Assembly: GCA_002385985.1 (NCBI GenBank)
Contig: DGEO01000014.1
Coordinates: forward strand, 2,218-41,356
Origin: Anaerolineaceae bacterium UBA3924
GTDB taxonomy: Bacteria; Chloroflexota; Anaerolineae; Anaerolineales; Anaerolineaceae
Direction of reading: 5' to 3'
DNA: 39,139 bases
The notes under the pieces were generated by a model. It was not told where the DNA came from. It saw only the letters and a program-made list of their open reading frames with translations, and ran no database searches. Shown piece by piece: positions 19,001-31,592 of the stretch; positions within the stretch are counted from its first letter, which is position 1; every line of letters begins with the position of its first letter. The position numbers were made by a program, and so were the translations under genes.

Positions 19001-20226
19001 CGGTCACAATCTCCCAGAATAATATCGATGCTGCCGATGATCCCGACCACGTCGGCCACGAAATGATTGCGCGACATAATCGGCATGGCCTGCAGGTTAA
19101 CGAAGGACGGGGTCACCAGGTGAACGCGGTGCGGCTTCGGGCCTCCGTCGCCCTCCAGGTACACGCCGATCTCGCCGCGCGGGCCTTCGATCGCGCTGTA
19201 GACGTACTCTTTCGGCGCGTGGAAGCCTTCGGTCCAGTACTTGAAGTGATGGATGACCGCCTCCATGGAGTGGCCCAGCTCGGAGCGGGGCGGCGGGTTG
19301 AAGTAGCGGTTGTTCGAGCGAACCGGTCCGAGCGGCATCTTGCGCAGCGCCTGCTCGATGATGCGCAGCGACTGGCGCATCTCGTCGATGCGCACGAAGA
19401 AGCGCCCGTACACGTCCCCGTCCGGATAGGTGGGGATGTCGAAGTCGTACTGCTCGTAGCCCGAGTAGGGCCGCACCTTGCGCAGATCATACGGCAGGCC
19501 GGTGGCGCGGATGACCGGGCCGGTCAGGCCGTACTGCATGCACTCCTCGGTGGTGATCACGCCGATGCCCTGGGTGCGCTCCTCGAACAGCTCGTTGCCC
19601 TCGATCAGCGAGACGTACTCGTCGATGCGGCCCGGCATCAGCTGCAGGAAGCGGCGCACGGCGTCCTCGAACTCCACCGGCACGTCGCGCCACAGCCCGC
19701 CCGGGCGGATGTAGGTGGTCATCATGCGCGCCCCGCTGACCAGCTCGAAGATGTCCAGGATGATCTCGCGCTCGCGCATGGTGTAGAGGAACAGCGAGGA
19801 GGCCCCCAGGTCCATCACCGAGGTGCCCAGCCAGACCAGGTGCGAGTTGATGCGGGTCAGCTCCGCCAGGATCACCCGGATGGCCTGGGCGCGGGGCGGC
19901 ACGTCGATGCCGCACAGCTTCTCCACGGCCAGGCTGTAGGCCAGGTTGTTGCCCAGCGGGTTGAGGTAGTCGGCCCGGTCGGTCATCACTTCGGCCTTGA
20001 TGTAGGTCTTGGCCTCCATGTTTTTCTCGATCCCGGTGTGCAGGAAACCGATATCAGGGATGCAGTTGATCACCGTCTCGCCGTCCAGCTCCAGCAGCAG
20101 GCGCAGCACGCCGTGCGTGGAGGGGTGCTGCGGGCCCATATTCAGCAGCATGGTTTCGCCCGTCAGGGCGCGCTCCGAGACCAGGTGTTTCAACTCATCC
20201 GTCGAGACTTCGCGGATATCGCTCAT
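18997..20226 (-). CDS. nuoD: NADH-quinone oxidoreductase subunit D
   Basis: The 409-residue 49-kDa-type subunit is related to the large subunit of NiFe hydrogenases. It contains MGPQHPSTHGVLRL with the quinone-site histidine, GFLHTGIEKNMEAKTY, RADYLNPLGNNLAY, and a C-terminal stretch ending IGSIDIILGDCDR that is characteristic of the family. It lines the quinone-binding pocket next to NuoB. It lies 14 bp after nuoC and its stop overlaps the nuoE start. Confidence 0.97.
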   Translation of the reverse strand: MSDIREVSTDELKHLVSERALTGETMLLNMGPQHPSTHGVLRLLLELDGETVINCIPDIGFLHTGIEKNMEAKTYIKAEVMTDRADYLNPLGNNLAYSLAVEKLCGIDVPPRAQAIRVILAELTRINSHLVWLGTSVMDLGASSLFLYTMREREIILDIFELVSGARMMTTYIRPGGLWRDVPVEFEDAVRRFLQLMPGRIDEYVSLIEGNELFEERTQGIGVITTEECMQYGLTGPVIRATGLPYDLRKVRPYSGYEQYDFDIPTYPDGDVYGRFFVRIDEMRQSLRIIEQALRKMPLGPVRSNNRYFNPPPRSELGHSMEAVIHHFKYWTEGFHAPKEYVYSAIEGPRGEIGVYLEGDGGPKPHRVHLVTPSFVNLQAMPIMSRNHFVADVVGIIGSIDIILGDCDR

Positions 20227-20240
20227 TCAGGGACCTCCCG

Positions 20241-20753
20241 TCAGTCCTTGGCGTAGGGCTTGCGCCGGTCGACTTCCTCGCGGTTGAAGGTGAACTGCAC
20301 CTCTTCATACCCCAGGGGATAGTCCTTGCGCAGCGGATGGCCCTGCCAGTCGGCCGGCATTAAGATGCGGCGCAGATCAGGGTGGCCGTCGAAGCGGATG
20401 CCGAACAGGTCGAAGATCTCGCGCTCCTTCCAGTTGGCCCCGGCAAACACCCCGGTCAGCGTGGGCATGGTGGGGAAATTGCCGTTCAGGGGCACCCGCA
20501 GGCGAAGCAGCAGGTTGTCGGTCGGGTTGTACAGCTGGTAGAACACGTGGAAGCGCGGTTCCTGCTCGGGCCAGTAATCGACGGCCGATGCGTCAATAAA
20601 GAATTTAAAGCCAAACTCGTCGCGCAGCGCCGTGGCGGCCGGCACGATGGTCTCCGGGGTGAAGAAAAGCGTCACCTCACCCTGGTACTCGTGCAGTTCT
20701 GCTCCAAAGCGCTCGCGAACTGCCTTGACAGTCTCTTCCAATTTTGCGTCCAT
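20241..20753 (-). CDS. nuoC: NADH-quinone oxidoreductase subunit C
   Basis: The 170-residue 30-kDa-type subunit carries the family signature WKEREIFDLFGIRFDGHPDLRR, followed by PADWQGHPLRKDYPL. It is separate from nuoD, unlike the NuoCD fusion of E. coli. A 54-bp gap separates it from nuoB, the widest in the operon; I see no terminator in it. Confidence 0.96.
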   Translation of the reverse strand: MDAKLEETVKAVRERFGAELHEYQGEVTLFFTPETIVPAATALRDEFGFKFFIDASAVDYWPEQEPRFHVFYQLYNPTDNLLLRLRVPLNGNFPTMPTLTGVFAGANWKEREIFDLFGIRFDGHPDLRRILMPADWQGHPLRKDYPLGYEEVQFTFNREEVDRRKPYAKD

Positions 20754-20807
20754 TCGCCCACCTCACTCTGGATGCTGGCGGTGTCGGGTAGCTATGCAGG
20801 GAGCGAC

Positions 20808-21290
20808 TTACTTCCAATCGCTCAGTTTTTCTCGCTTGACCTTCTCATGCAGGGTAAGGATTCCGTGGATCAGACCCTCCGGGCGCGGCGGGCACCCGGA
20901 AATGTACACGTCCACCGGCACGATTTCGTCGACCCCCTGGACCAGGGCGTAGTTGTTGAACACGCCGCTGGTCGAAGCGCAGTCCCCCATGGCGATGACC
21001 CATTTCGGCTCGGGCATCTGGTCGTACAGCTGGCGCAGCACGGGCGCCATTTTTCGGCTGACCCGCCCGGCCACAATCATCAGGTCCGACTGGCGCGGGC
21101 TGGCTCGCATCAGCTCCATGCCGAACCGGCTGACGTCATAGGTGGGCGCCTGGGCGGCCATCATCTCGATGGCGCAGCAGGCCAGGCCAAATAACATCGG
21201 CCACATGGAGTTGGTGCGCGCCCAGTTGACCATTTGCTCCAGTGTGGTCGTCACTGCCCCCATGTTGCCGGTTTTCTGCTCTATTCCCAT
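20808..21290 (-). CDS. nuoB: NADH-quinone oxidoreductase subunit B (cluster N2)
   Basis: The 160 residues include the tandem cysteines C38-C39 (FGLACCAIEMM), C104 (GDCASTSG) and C133 (SGCPPRPEG), the ligands of the terminal 4Fe-4S cluster N2 that reduces quinone. Length and motifs are standard for NuoB/PSST. The start overlaps the end of nuoA by 10 bp. The assigned ATG (MGIEQKTGNMG) has an alternative in-frame ATG nine codons in. Confidence 0.96.
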   Translation of the reverse strand: MGIEQKTGNMGAVTTTLEQMVNWARTNSMWPMLFGLACCAIEMMAAQAPTYDVSRFGMELMRASPRQSDLMIVAGRVSRKMAPVLRQLYDQMPEPKWVIAMGDCASTSGVFNNYALVQGVDEIVPVDVYISGCPPRPEGLIHGILTLHEKVKREKLSDWK

Positions 21291-21637
21291 TCCAGGGCTC
21301 CTTTTTTCCAGGCGTACAGGTGCGCGACCTCCAGCAGCCCCAGGAAGATCGCCATGGCGATCAGCCCCGGAACGCCGACCTGGCGCACAACCGTCGCCCA
21401 GGAAATGACGAAGATAACCTCGATGTCGAACAGGATAAACAGCACAGCGATGAGGTAGAAGCGCACGCTCATCCGCCGCCGCCCCGGACCGTACGGCACC
21501 ATGCCGGATTCATACGGCGCGGACTTGCGGCGGGTGGGCCGCTTCGGCCCGAACAGGTACCCCAGGAGCATGGCAATGATGCCCACCAGCAGTGCGATGA
21601 GGAAAATGATCAGCAGCGGAAGGTATTCCTGGAGCAT
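21281..21637 (-). CDS. nuoA: NADH-quinone oxidoreductase subunit A, first gene of the operon
   Basis: The 118-residue protein has three membrane helices. The conserved YESGMVPYGPGRRRMSVRFY loop (normally YECG...) and the LFILFDIEVIFVISWA helix define NuoA/ND3. The usual cysteine of the YECG motif is a serine here, a tolerated change in bacteria. A purine-rich GAGGGAGAGG precedes the ATG. The 932-bp gap upstream holds a promoter at 21690-21698 and the non-coding RNA candidate. Confidence 0.95.
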   Translation of the reverse strand: MLQEYLPLLIIFLIALLVGIIAMLLGYLFGPKRPTRRKSAPYESGMVPYGPGRRRMSVRFYLIAVLFILFDIEVIFVISWATVVRQVGVPGLIAMAIFLGLLEVAHLYAWKKGALEWE

Positions 21638-21689
21638 ACCGCCTCTCCCTCACAAATCAATACAGAAATGATCTTTTTTGTGCAATTCA

Positions 21690-21698
21690 AGTATAACA
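21690..21698 (-). promoter_or_regulatory. Candidate extended -10 promoter of the nuo operon
   Basis: On the minus strand TGT directly precedes TATACT (hexamer 21690-21695), an extended -10 arrangement. The -35 region has no good match. The predicted start lies about 45 nt before nuoA and after the terminator at 21857-21886. A weaker AT-rich hairpin (GATTGA/TCAATC, 21793-21809) with a T-run 4 nt further on sits between them. Confidence 0.5.
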
Positions 21699-21856
21699 TG
21701 GAAGATCCCGCGGCGTGTGTATTTTTTCACAAAGCGACGCTTACCCCGTTGTCAGCCGCTTCCCTAATGATATTACACTTTGAAAAAAAGGGGATTGAGA
21801 AGATCAATCTAATCAGTATTTTCTCTAACCTGAAGGAGAGAACCGGGCCGTTCGTT

Positions 21857-21886
21857 AAAAAGACAGCGCCCGATAACCGGGCGCTG
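21857..21886 (-). terminator. Intrinsic terminator ending the non-coding RNA candidate
   Basis: A perfect 9-bp stem CAGCGCCCG/CGGGCGCTG (21864-21872 with 21878-21886), loop of 5, is followed on the minus strand by TCTTTTT. No gene ends here: the nearest upstream stop on this strand is at 22570, almost 700 bp away. Confidence 0.82.
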
Positions 21887-22437
21887 CTATGAGTACGCTG
21901 TGTCACCACAACGGACCCCCAAACAATCGCTTCATGAAGATGAACCGGTTCCCCCTGGCCTGATCCTGTGAAATGAATGCTGTTATGCTGGCAAGGTCAG
22001 GCCGCCCGGCTCAGTGGATGGGCGGCGATGAGGGCACGGTGCTGCGGTGAAGCTGTGACGTCGGCGTCGGTGAGACTGCGATGGGCTTCGGTGCGATACG
22101 CGGGCTGTGGTGCGCAGGGGGACGTTGAGCGATGATTCAGCGATGCGGGCCGTCAGAATGAAGCAACCATGAGGCCGGGAAACTGCGTATCGAGTCGTCG
22201 AGCCGGGCGTCTGTAATGGGCCGGACGGGTCGCATGGGCCGCGATTTTCACCCGCTGCGTTGGCGTGTGGGCAGTGCTGGGCGGGGTGCAGTAGAATGCC
22301 GTCCGGGATTGGAGCGTTGTGTTGGGGGCCGAGACCCTCTTCAGTGAAGGATTGATTTTGGAATGTTAATGTCGTCTTACCACATTGTCGCGCTGCGGCT
22401 CGCCGCAGGGAAAGCGGTTAGTGCCGTTCTCGGGCAC
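21857..22437 (-). ncRNA. Candidate structured non-coding RNA of about 580 nt
   Basis: This stretch is bounded by a promoter (22444-22472) and an intrinsic terminator (21857-21886) on the same strand, and has no gene that I can support on either strand. The predicted 5' end opens directly into a GTGCC/GGCAC hairpin (22421-22437). A 6-7-bp CTGCGGC/GCCGCAG hairpin follows (22393-22408), and a 7-bp GCCGCCC/GGGCGGC stem lies at 22001-22026. I looked for the signatures of RNase P RNA, tmRNA, SRP RNA and 6S RNA and did not find them. It might also be a very long nuo leader with an attenuator, or decayed DNA. Confidence 0.4.
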
Positions 22438-22443
22438 ATCATT

Positions 22444-22472
22444 AGTATAGTATGAAAAGCGATTTGAGTCCA
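22444..22472 (-). promoter_or_regulatory. Candidate sigma-70 promoter of the non-coding RNA
   Basis: The -10 is TATACT (22444-22449) and the -35 TGGACT (22467-22472), with a 17-bp spacer. It lies about 100 bp past the GNAT gene. Transcription would start near 22437, at the first base of a hairpin. Confidence 0.5.
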
Positions 22473-22569
22473 TTACAGAAACCTTTCAAAACAGTTGTCC
22501 AAACGAAACGGCGAGCATACCTCTCGACCGGCCCCAGAACCCAAACCGGCATTTTTGTCAGGCCCGAAA

Positions 22570-23532
22570 TTATCTACCCCAGACCCTGCACCACACGTGG
22601 CCGGTATATTTTTCGGTAAAGAGAAACGAATCGTACAGCCGGTTGGCCGCCTCACCCTGGCCGGTTTCGACAAAGACCTGCCGTGCGCCGCGGGCCTTCA
22701 CCCGGTGCAGGCACTCCAGCATCAGGATGCGGGCCAGCCCTTTGCGGCGGTGATCGGGATGGGTGCAGACCGGCTCGTAAACCGCCGAGCGGTTGACCGG
22801 CTCCAGAATGATGGCCGCGTGCGCGGCGAAGGAACCGTCCGGCGCTTTAGCGACCAGGTGCAGATCCTCATCGTAGGACGGGGCCAGGCGGGAGAAGGTC
22901 AGCATCTCGCCGGCGGTGTGGAATGTGCGCCCGAAGGCGGCGTTGAGCAGGTCCGCCAGGCGCTGGCAGTCAGCCGGGTCGGACCCCCGCAGCGTGCGCA
23001 GGGTATAACCCGGCGCCATCGCCGGCACGGGCGGCAGCGGGCGGTCGCCCAGGTACATCCGGCGGGCCACACTGCCATGGGGCAGCATCTCGTAGCCGCG
23101 CGCGCCCAGCAGCCGCTGGCGGGGGAAATCGTAGTCATACACCATGGTCTGGATCCGGCGGCCCTGCCCGTCTCCGACCGGCACCGCCAGATTCTCCTCC
23201 GCCCAGGCGATCATGCCCGCTTCCAGGTCTTCCCGGTAGTCGGGATGCAGCTGCAGGTAAAACCAGCCCCCATCCTCGGGCATGGCCGCGCCGGCCAGCC
23301 GGCCTTCCGCCGTCTCCCACAGGCGGATCCGCGCAGCCCATTCCGGGTCCAGGTCGGGGTTGGGGTCGTAGAAGCGCGAGGCGTCCCAGTTGCGCACGTC
23401 GATATTCCAGCCCAGCCCGGTGATGGGGAAGGTCTCCACCAGCAGCCGGCGCACCCGCCAGAAGTCTTCATCATCGCGCAGCGGGCGGCTGGTATAGCCC
23501 TGCGGCGTGTAGGCTGCAGCGCTGTCGGGCAT
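22570..23532 (-). CDS. GNAT-family N-acetyltransferase, two-domain
   Basis: The 320 residues look like two GNAT folds in tandem. The C-terminal one has a clear acetyl-CoA motif A, YEPVCTHPDHRRKGLARILM (RRKGLA loop), then a VFVETGQGEAANRLYDSFLF segment as in motif B. The N-terminal half (RPLRDDEDFWRVRRLLVETF, FYLQLHPDYR) is more diverged and lacks a clear loop. Tandem GNAT proteins include mycothiol synthase, but nothing here points to that substrate, so the acceptor is unknown. The ribosome binding site GGAGGTGA is strong and lies directly after the rpoD terminator. No terminator is seen after the stop. Confidence 0.82.
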   Translation of the reverse strand: MPDSAAAYTPQGYTSRPLRDDEDFWRVRRLLVETFPITGLGWNIDVRNWDASRFYDPNPDLDPEWAARIRLWETAEGRLAGAAMPEDGGWFYLQLHPDYREDLEAGMIAWAEENLAVPVGDGQGRRIQTMVYDYDFPRQRLLGARGYEMLPHGSVARRMYLGDRPLPPVPAMAPGYTLRTLRGSDPADCQRLADLLNAAFGRTFHTAGEMLTFSRLAPSYDEDLHLVAKAPDGSFAAHAAIILEPVNRSAVYEPVCTHPDHRRKGLARILMLECLHRVKARGARQVFVETGQGEAANRLYDSFLFTEKYTGHVWCRVWGR

Positions 23533-23547
23533 TCAATCACCTCCAAG

Positions 23548-23576
23548 AAAAATGCCGCGGGAAATCCCGCGGCATT
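23548..23576 (-). terminator. Intrinsic terminator after rpoD
   Basis: A perfect 11-bp stem (23551-23561 with 23566-23576) with a 4-nt loop is followed on the minus strand by five T (23548-23552), two of them part of the stem. It lies 20 bp past the rpoD stop and only a few bases before the ribosome binding site of the GNAT gene. Confidence 0.88.
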
Positions 23577-23596
23577 GAATGCAATTTGTGTGCCGC

Positions 23597-25243
<1,647 letters not shown>

Positions 25244-25261
25244 AACTATACCATACTTCCT

Positions 25262-27184
25262 TCAGTCAATCTGTAATGGACTGGCCAGCGCCGCGGACAG
25301 GCACTGTTTGGCTTTGATCAACTGCAGCAGCTGCTCGGCAAAGGGATTGAGCGTGCTCCCCTCACTTTCCTGAGCCTCCTGCTGCATCAGATACAGCTGG
25401 CGCAGCCCTTCTTCGACCCGCAGCAGGCGCAGGCCCATGAAGGTTTTCACCAGGTCGTCCAGCAGCAGCTCGCCGGTCGGTTCCCCCAGCGGCAGCGGCG
25501 CGCGGAGCGCCTCCACCAGGCCGGCGATCTCCTCCGGCGCGGCGTGCTGCAAATAAGCTTCCGGCTCCTCGTTCTCCTGCTCCAGCGCGCCGCGGATCAG
25601 GGCGGCCACCTGGCGGTGGTCGGCGCTGACAAAGTCCGGCAGGTCCAGGCGGGGCTGCCCGATTTGCTGCAGGGCGCGATCGAGCAGGTACAAATTGTCG
25701 GGCTTGCGCAGCAGCAGGCGCAGGCAGTGAGCCTCCATCTCGTGCTCCCGGCGCCGGGCGGTGGCCGGGGCTTCCCCCCGCCCCTCGGCCTGCGGGGGCA
25801 TCAGCGGCTCGGATGAACGCCGGCGGCCCCGTCTGGGCGCGGGAGCCGGGCGGCCGCTGCCGACCAGCGCGCGCTCGTCCACGCGCAGCAGCCGGGCCAG
25901 GCGCTGGGTGTAGTCCTGCCGCTCCACCGGGCTGCCCACCTCCTGAATCAGCGGCATCACCCGTTCAGCGATCTCGCGCTTCACCCGCGGGTCGTCCAGG
26001 TCCTGGCCGCGGGCCAGCGTCTCCATCACGTGCACCACCACCGGTTTGGCCTCGTCCAGAATGCGCTTCCACTCCTCCGGATCGCGCAGCACCACCTCGT
26101 CCGGGTCCATGCCCTCGGGGATGGTGGTGACGCGCAGGTCAGCCTGCAGGCGGGCCTCGTGGCGCATCAGGCCGCGGGCGTCAAAGACGATCTCGTCGGT
26201 CTGGTCCAGCGCCTGGCGGGCAACCTCCAGCCCGCGCAGGGTGGCCTTCTCGCCGGCGGCGTCCGCGTCCAGCGCCAGCACAATGCGCCGGGTGTAGCGC
26301 TTGAGCAGGCGCATCTGGTCGTCGGTCAGCGCGGTGCCCATGGGCGAGACGGTGTTGGTGAACCCGGCCTGGTGCAGCACAATCACGTCCAGATAGCCTT
26401 CGACGATGACCACCTGGTCGGCGGCGCGGATGGCCTTGCGGGCCTGGTCCAGACCGTAAAGCAGGCGGCCCTTGTCGAACAGCGCCGTCTGCGGGGAATT
26501 GAGGAACTTGGGAATGTCGTTGGGGTCCAGGATGCGCGCCCCGAAGCCGGCCATGTGCCCGCTGGCGTCGCGGATGGGGAACATGATGCGGTTGCGGAAG
26601 CGGTCGTAAACGCCCTGGCCCTCCTGCCGCTCGGTCACCAGGCCGGCCTGCAGCAGCTCCTCCGGGGTGTAGCCGCGCTGTGTGAAATGCTGCAGCGCCG
26701 CTTCCCAGGCGGCGGGCGCGTAGCCCAGCCCGAAGGTCTCAATGGTCTGGGCGGTCAGGCCGCGTTTGGCCAGATATTCCCGGGCCGGCGCCCCGGCCGG
26801 GCTCTGCAGCAGGTGGTGGCGATAAAAGATCACCGCCTCTTCCAGCAGGCCGCGCAGCCGCTCGTTGGCCTCGTCGCGCTCCTGCTTCTGCGGCGTGAGC
26901 GGCTCCAGCTGCACACCGGCGCGCTCCGCCAGATAGCGCAGCGTCTCGGCGAAATCCCAGCCCTCCTTTTTCATCACGAACTGGAAGATATCGCCGCCCT
27001 CATTGCACTGGCCAAAACAGCGCCAGGTGCCCGAATCCGGAAAGACCACAAACGCAGGGGTTCGCGTGTTGGGGTGAAAGGGGCAAAAACCCGTGTAGTT
27101 TTTTCCCGCCCGGCGCAGCTTTACCGTTTCAGAAACCAGATCGACAATGTTCAGGCGGGCCTTGATCTCATCTATGGCTGTCAT
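25262..27184 (-). CDS. dnaG: DNA primase
   Basis: The 640-residue protein begins with a CHC2 zinc-binding domain (C34, H37, C56, C60). The last pair is spaced CFGQC, one residue wider than the common CFGC. A TOPRIM domain follows, with VIVEGYLDVIVLHQAGF and the acidic LALDADAAGEKA, and a helical C-terminal part meets the helicase. It makes RNA primers for replication. It is placed directly before rpoD, the classical dnaG-rpoD pair. The ribosome binding site is weak (CGGAAACG). A 13-bp hairpin lies upstream (27228-27259). Confidence 0.95.
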   Translation of the reverse strand: MTAIDEIKARLNIVDLVSETVKLRRAGKNYTGFCPFHPNTRTPAFVVFPDSGTWRCFGQCNEGGDIFQFVMKKEGWDFAETLRYLAERAGVQLEPLTPQKQERDEANERLRGLLEEAVIFYRHHLLQSPAGAPAREYLAKRGLTAQTIETFGLGYAPAAWEAALQHFTQRGYTPEELLQAGLVTERQEGQGVYDRFRNRIMFPIRDASGHMAGFGARILDPNDIPKFLNSPQTALFDKGRLLYGLDQARKAIRAADQVVIVEGYLDVIVLHQAGFTNTVSPMGTALTDDQMRLLKRYTRRIVLALDADAAGEKATLRGLEVARQALDQTDEIVFDARGLMRHEARLQADLRVTTIPEGMDPDEVVLRDPEEWKRILDEAKPVVVHVMETLARGQDLDDPRVKREIAERVMPLIQEVGSPVERQDYTQRLARLLRVDERALVGSGRPAPAPRRGRRRSSEPLMPPQAEGRGEAPATARRREHEMEAHCLRLLLRKPDNLYLLDRALQQIGQPRLDLPDFVSADHRQVAALIRGALEQENEEPEAYLQHAAPEEIAGLVEALRAPLPLGEPTGELLLDDLVKTFMGLRLLRVEEGLRQLYLMQQEAQESEGSTLNPFAEQLLQLIKAKQCLSAALASPLQID

Positions 27185-27227
27185 GGCATCGTTTCCGGAT
27201 TCTATCCCAAAACCGATTTCGTGGAAC

Positions 27228-27259
27228 TGCAGGAAGCGCGAGGAGACGCGCTTCCTGCA
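27228..27259. repeat. Perfect 13-bp inverted repeat between glyQS and dnaG
   Basis: TGCAGGAAGCGCG (27228-27240) is repeated inverted at 27247-27259 with a 6-nt spacer. Read on the minus strand it is not followed by a T-run, so it is not a standard intrinsic terminator. It lies in the dnaG 5' leader, and could be an RNA-processing site, a stabilising hairpin for the glyQS message or a protein-binding site. Confidence 0.6.
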
Positions 27260-27311
27260 TCCATCTTACCCCTTTTTGGAAAAAGCATCCTCCGGCCGCC
27301 GCCCGGCGAGA

Positions 27312-30311
<3,000 letters not shown>

Positions 30312-30340
30312 GCCTTCTCCCAGGACTGTAGAATGGCTTG

Positions 30341-30349
30341 ATTATACCA
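30341..30349 (-). promoter_or_regulatory. Candidate extended -10 promoter of glyQS
   Basis: In the 75-bp gap after recO, the minus strand has TGG directly before a perfect TATAAT (30341-30346). The -35 region is poor, as is common with an extended -10. It would give glyQS and the genes after it an internal start within the larger run. Confidence 0.5.
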
Positions 30350-30386
30350 GTGAGGCGCCACTCCCCCGGGTCTGGCTGCAGCAGGG

Positions 30387-31148
30387 TTATTTCTTGCGCA
30401 CCGCGCGCAAGAAGCCCGGGCTGTTCAGGTTCCGCTCGAGCAGGAAGGTCAAATAGTGCTGCAGCAGGTCTTCCAGCTCCTGGCGCACCCCGGGCGGGAT
30501 GATGGCCCGGTTGGCCTCGGCAAAGGTGGAGCGCTGCAGGTGGCGCATGTATTTCAACGCCTGCATGGAGACCGGCCGCAGCGAGGGATCGCTGGCCCCG
30601 CAGTCGGGGCAGATGGCCCCGCCCAGCAGGGGCGAGAAATATTGGTCCTGGGGCTGGATCTGGCGGCCGCAGTTGGCGCAGTAGGTCAGCTCGGGGCGGA
30701 AGCCCAGCAGGTCGAGCAGCTGGATTTCATAATAGCGCACCGCCAGGTAGGGGTCGGGCTGGGCCGCCACCCGGCTCAGGGTGCGCACCAGCAGGTCATA
30801 AAGCGGGCGGTTCTCGCTCTCGTCATAGGTGAAGCGGTCGAGCAGCTCGACCACGTAGGCGGCGTAGCCCATGCGCACCAGGTCCTCGCCCAGGGGCAGG
30901 TAAGGGTCCACCGTCTCGGCCTGGGTGACGATCCACAGGTCGCGCCCGCGGGCCAGCATCAGCGTGACGCGGGTGAACGGCTCCAGATGCCCGGCCTTGC
31001 GCGAGCGCATCTTGCGGGCGCCCTTGGCGATGGCGCGCAGCTTGCCGTGCTCGCGGGTGTATATGCTCAGCAGCCGGTCCGCCTCGCCCCAGTCACTGTG
31101 GCGCAGCACCACCGACTCCACGCGGATGTTGCGCTCCTGTCGGGCCAT
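30387..31148 (-). CDS. recO: DNA repair protein RecO
   Basis: The 253-residue protein has the N-terminal OB fold of RecO (VESVVLRHSDWGEADRLLSIYT, GKLRAIAKGARKMRSR). The helical C-terminal domain has a zinc-ribbon with C157, C160, C180 and C183. RecO loads RecA on SSB-coated single strands with RecR in gap repair. It lies 36 bp after cdd. Length is usual (about 250). Confidence 0.95.
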   Translation of the reverse strand: MARQERNIRVESVVLRHSDWGEADRLLSIYTREHGKLRAIAKGARKMRSRKAGHLEPFTRVTLMLARGRDLWIVTQAETVDPYLPLGEDLVRMGYAAYVVELLDRFTYDESENRPLYDLLVRTLSRVAAQPDPYLAVRYYEIQLLDLLGFRPELTYCANCGRQIQPQDQYFSPLLGGAICPDCGASDPSLRPVSMQALKYMRHLQRSTFAEANRAIIPPGVRQELEDLLQHYLTFLLERNLNSPGFLRAVRKK

Positions 31149-31184
31149 TCAAGCCATCCAATCAGCGGCCGGCAGAGCCGGCGT

Positions 31185-31592
31185 CTAGACCCTGGGCAGA
31201 TGCTCCGGGCCGAAATTTCCGGGCAGCAGCTCGCGCACCGTGGCCTCGCGCACCACCCGGCCGGTTTCATCCGCCATGATCACCAGCGTGTCCACACCGA
31301 ACTCGCCCAGCACCTGGCGGCAGGAGCCGCAGGGCGAGCCGCCGTTGGAGGTGACCACGGCAATGGCCTGGAACTCCCGCTCGCCTTCCGAGACGGCCTT
31401 GAACACGGCCACCCGTTCGGCGCAGATGCTGTCCGGGAAGGCGGCGTTTTCAATATTGACCCCCTCGTAAATGCGGCCGGAGGAGGCCAGCAGGGCTGCG
31501 CCCACCGCGTAGTGCGAGTAGGGGGCGTAGGCCCACTGCCGGGCGTTGGCTGCGGTTTCGATCAGCTGTTTTCGGGCTTCAGCGCTTATCAT
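31185..31592 (-). CDS. cdd: Cytidine deaminase
   Basis: The 135-residue enzyme is of the short homotetrameric class. Zinc ligands and catalytic glutamate are in place: C57 and E59 in SICAERVAVF, C88 and C91 in SPCGSCRQVL; the substrate region is NIENAAFP. It converts cytidine and deoxycytidine to uridine forms. The ATG overlaps the stop of the upstream gene by 14 bp, so translation is likely coupled, and an AGGAG site lies 8 nt before it. It fits the scavenging theme of the nucleotidases and permease at the other end of the window. Confidence 0.95.
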   Translation of the reverse strand: MISAEARKQLIETAANARQWAYAPYSHYAVGAALLASSGRIYEGVNIENAAFPDSICAERVAVFKAVSEGEREFQAIAVVTSNGGSPCGSCRQVLGEFGVDTLVIMADETGRVVREATVRELLPGNFGPEHLPRV

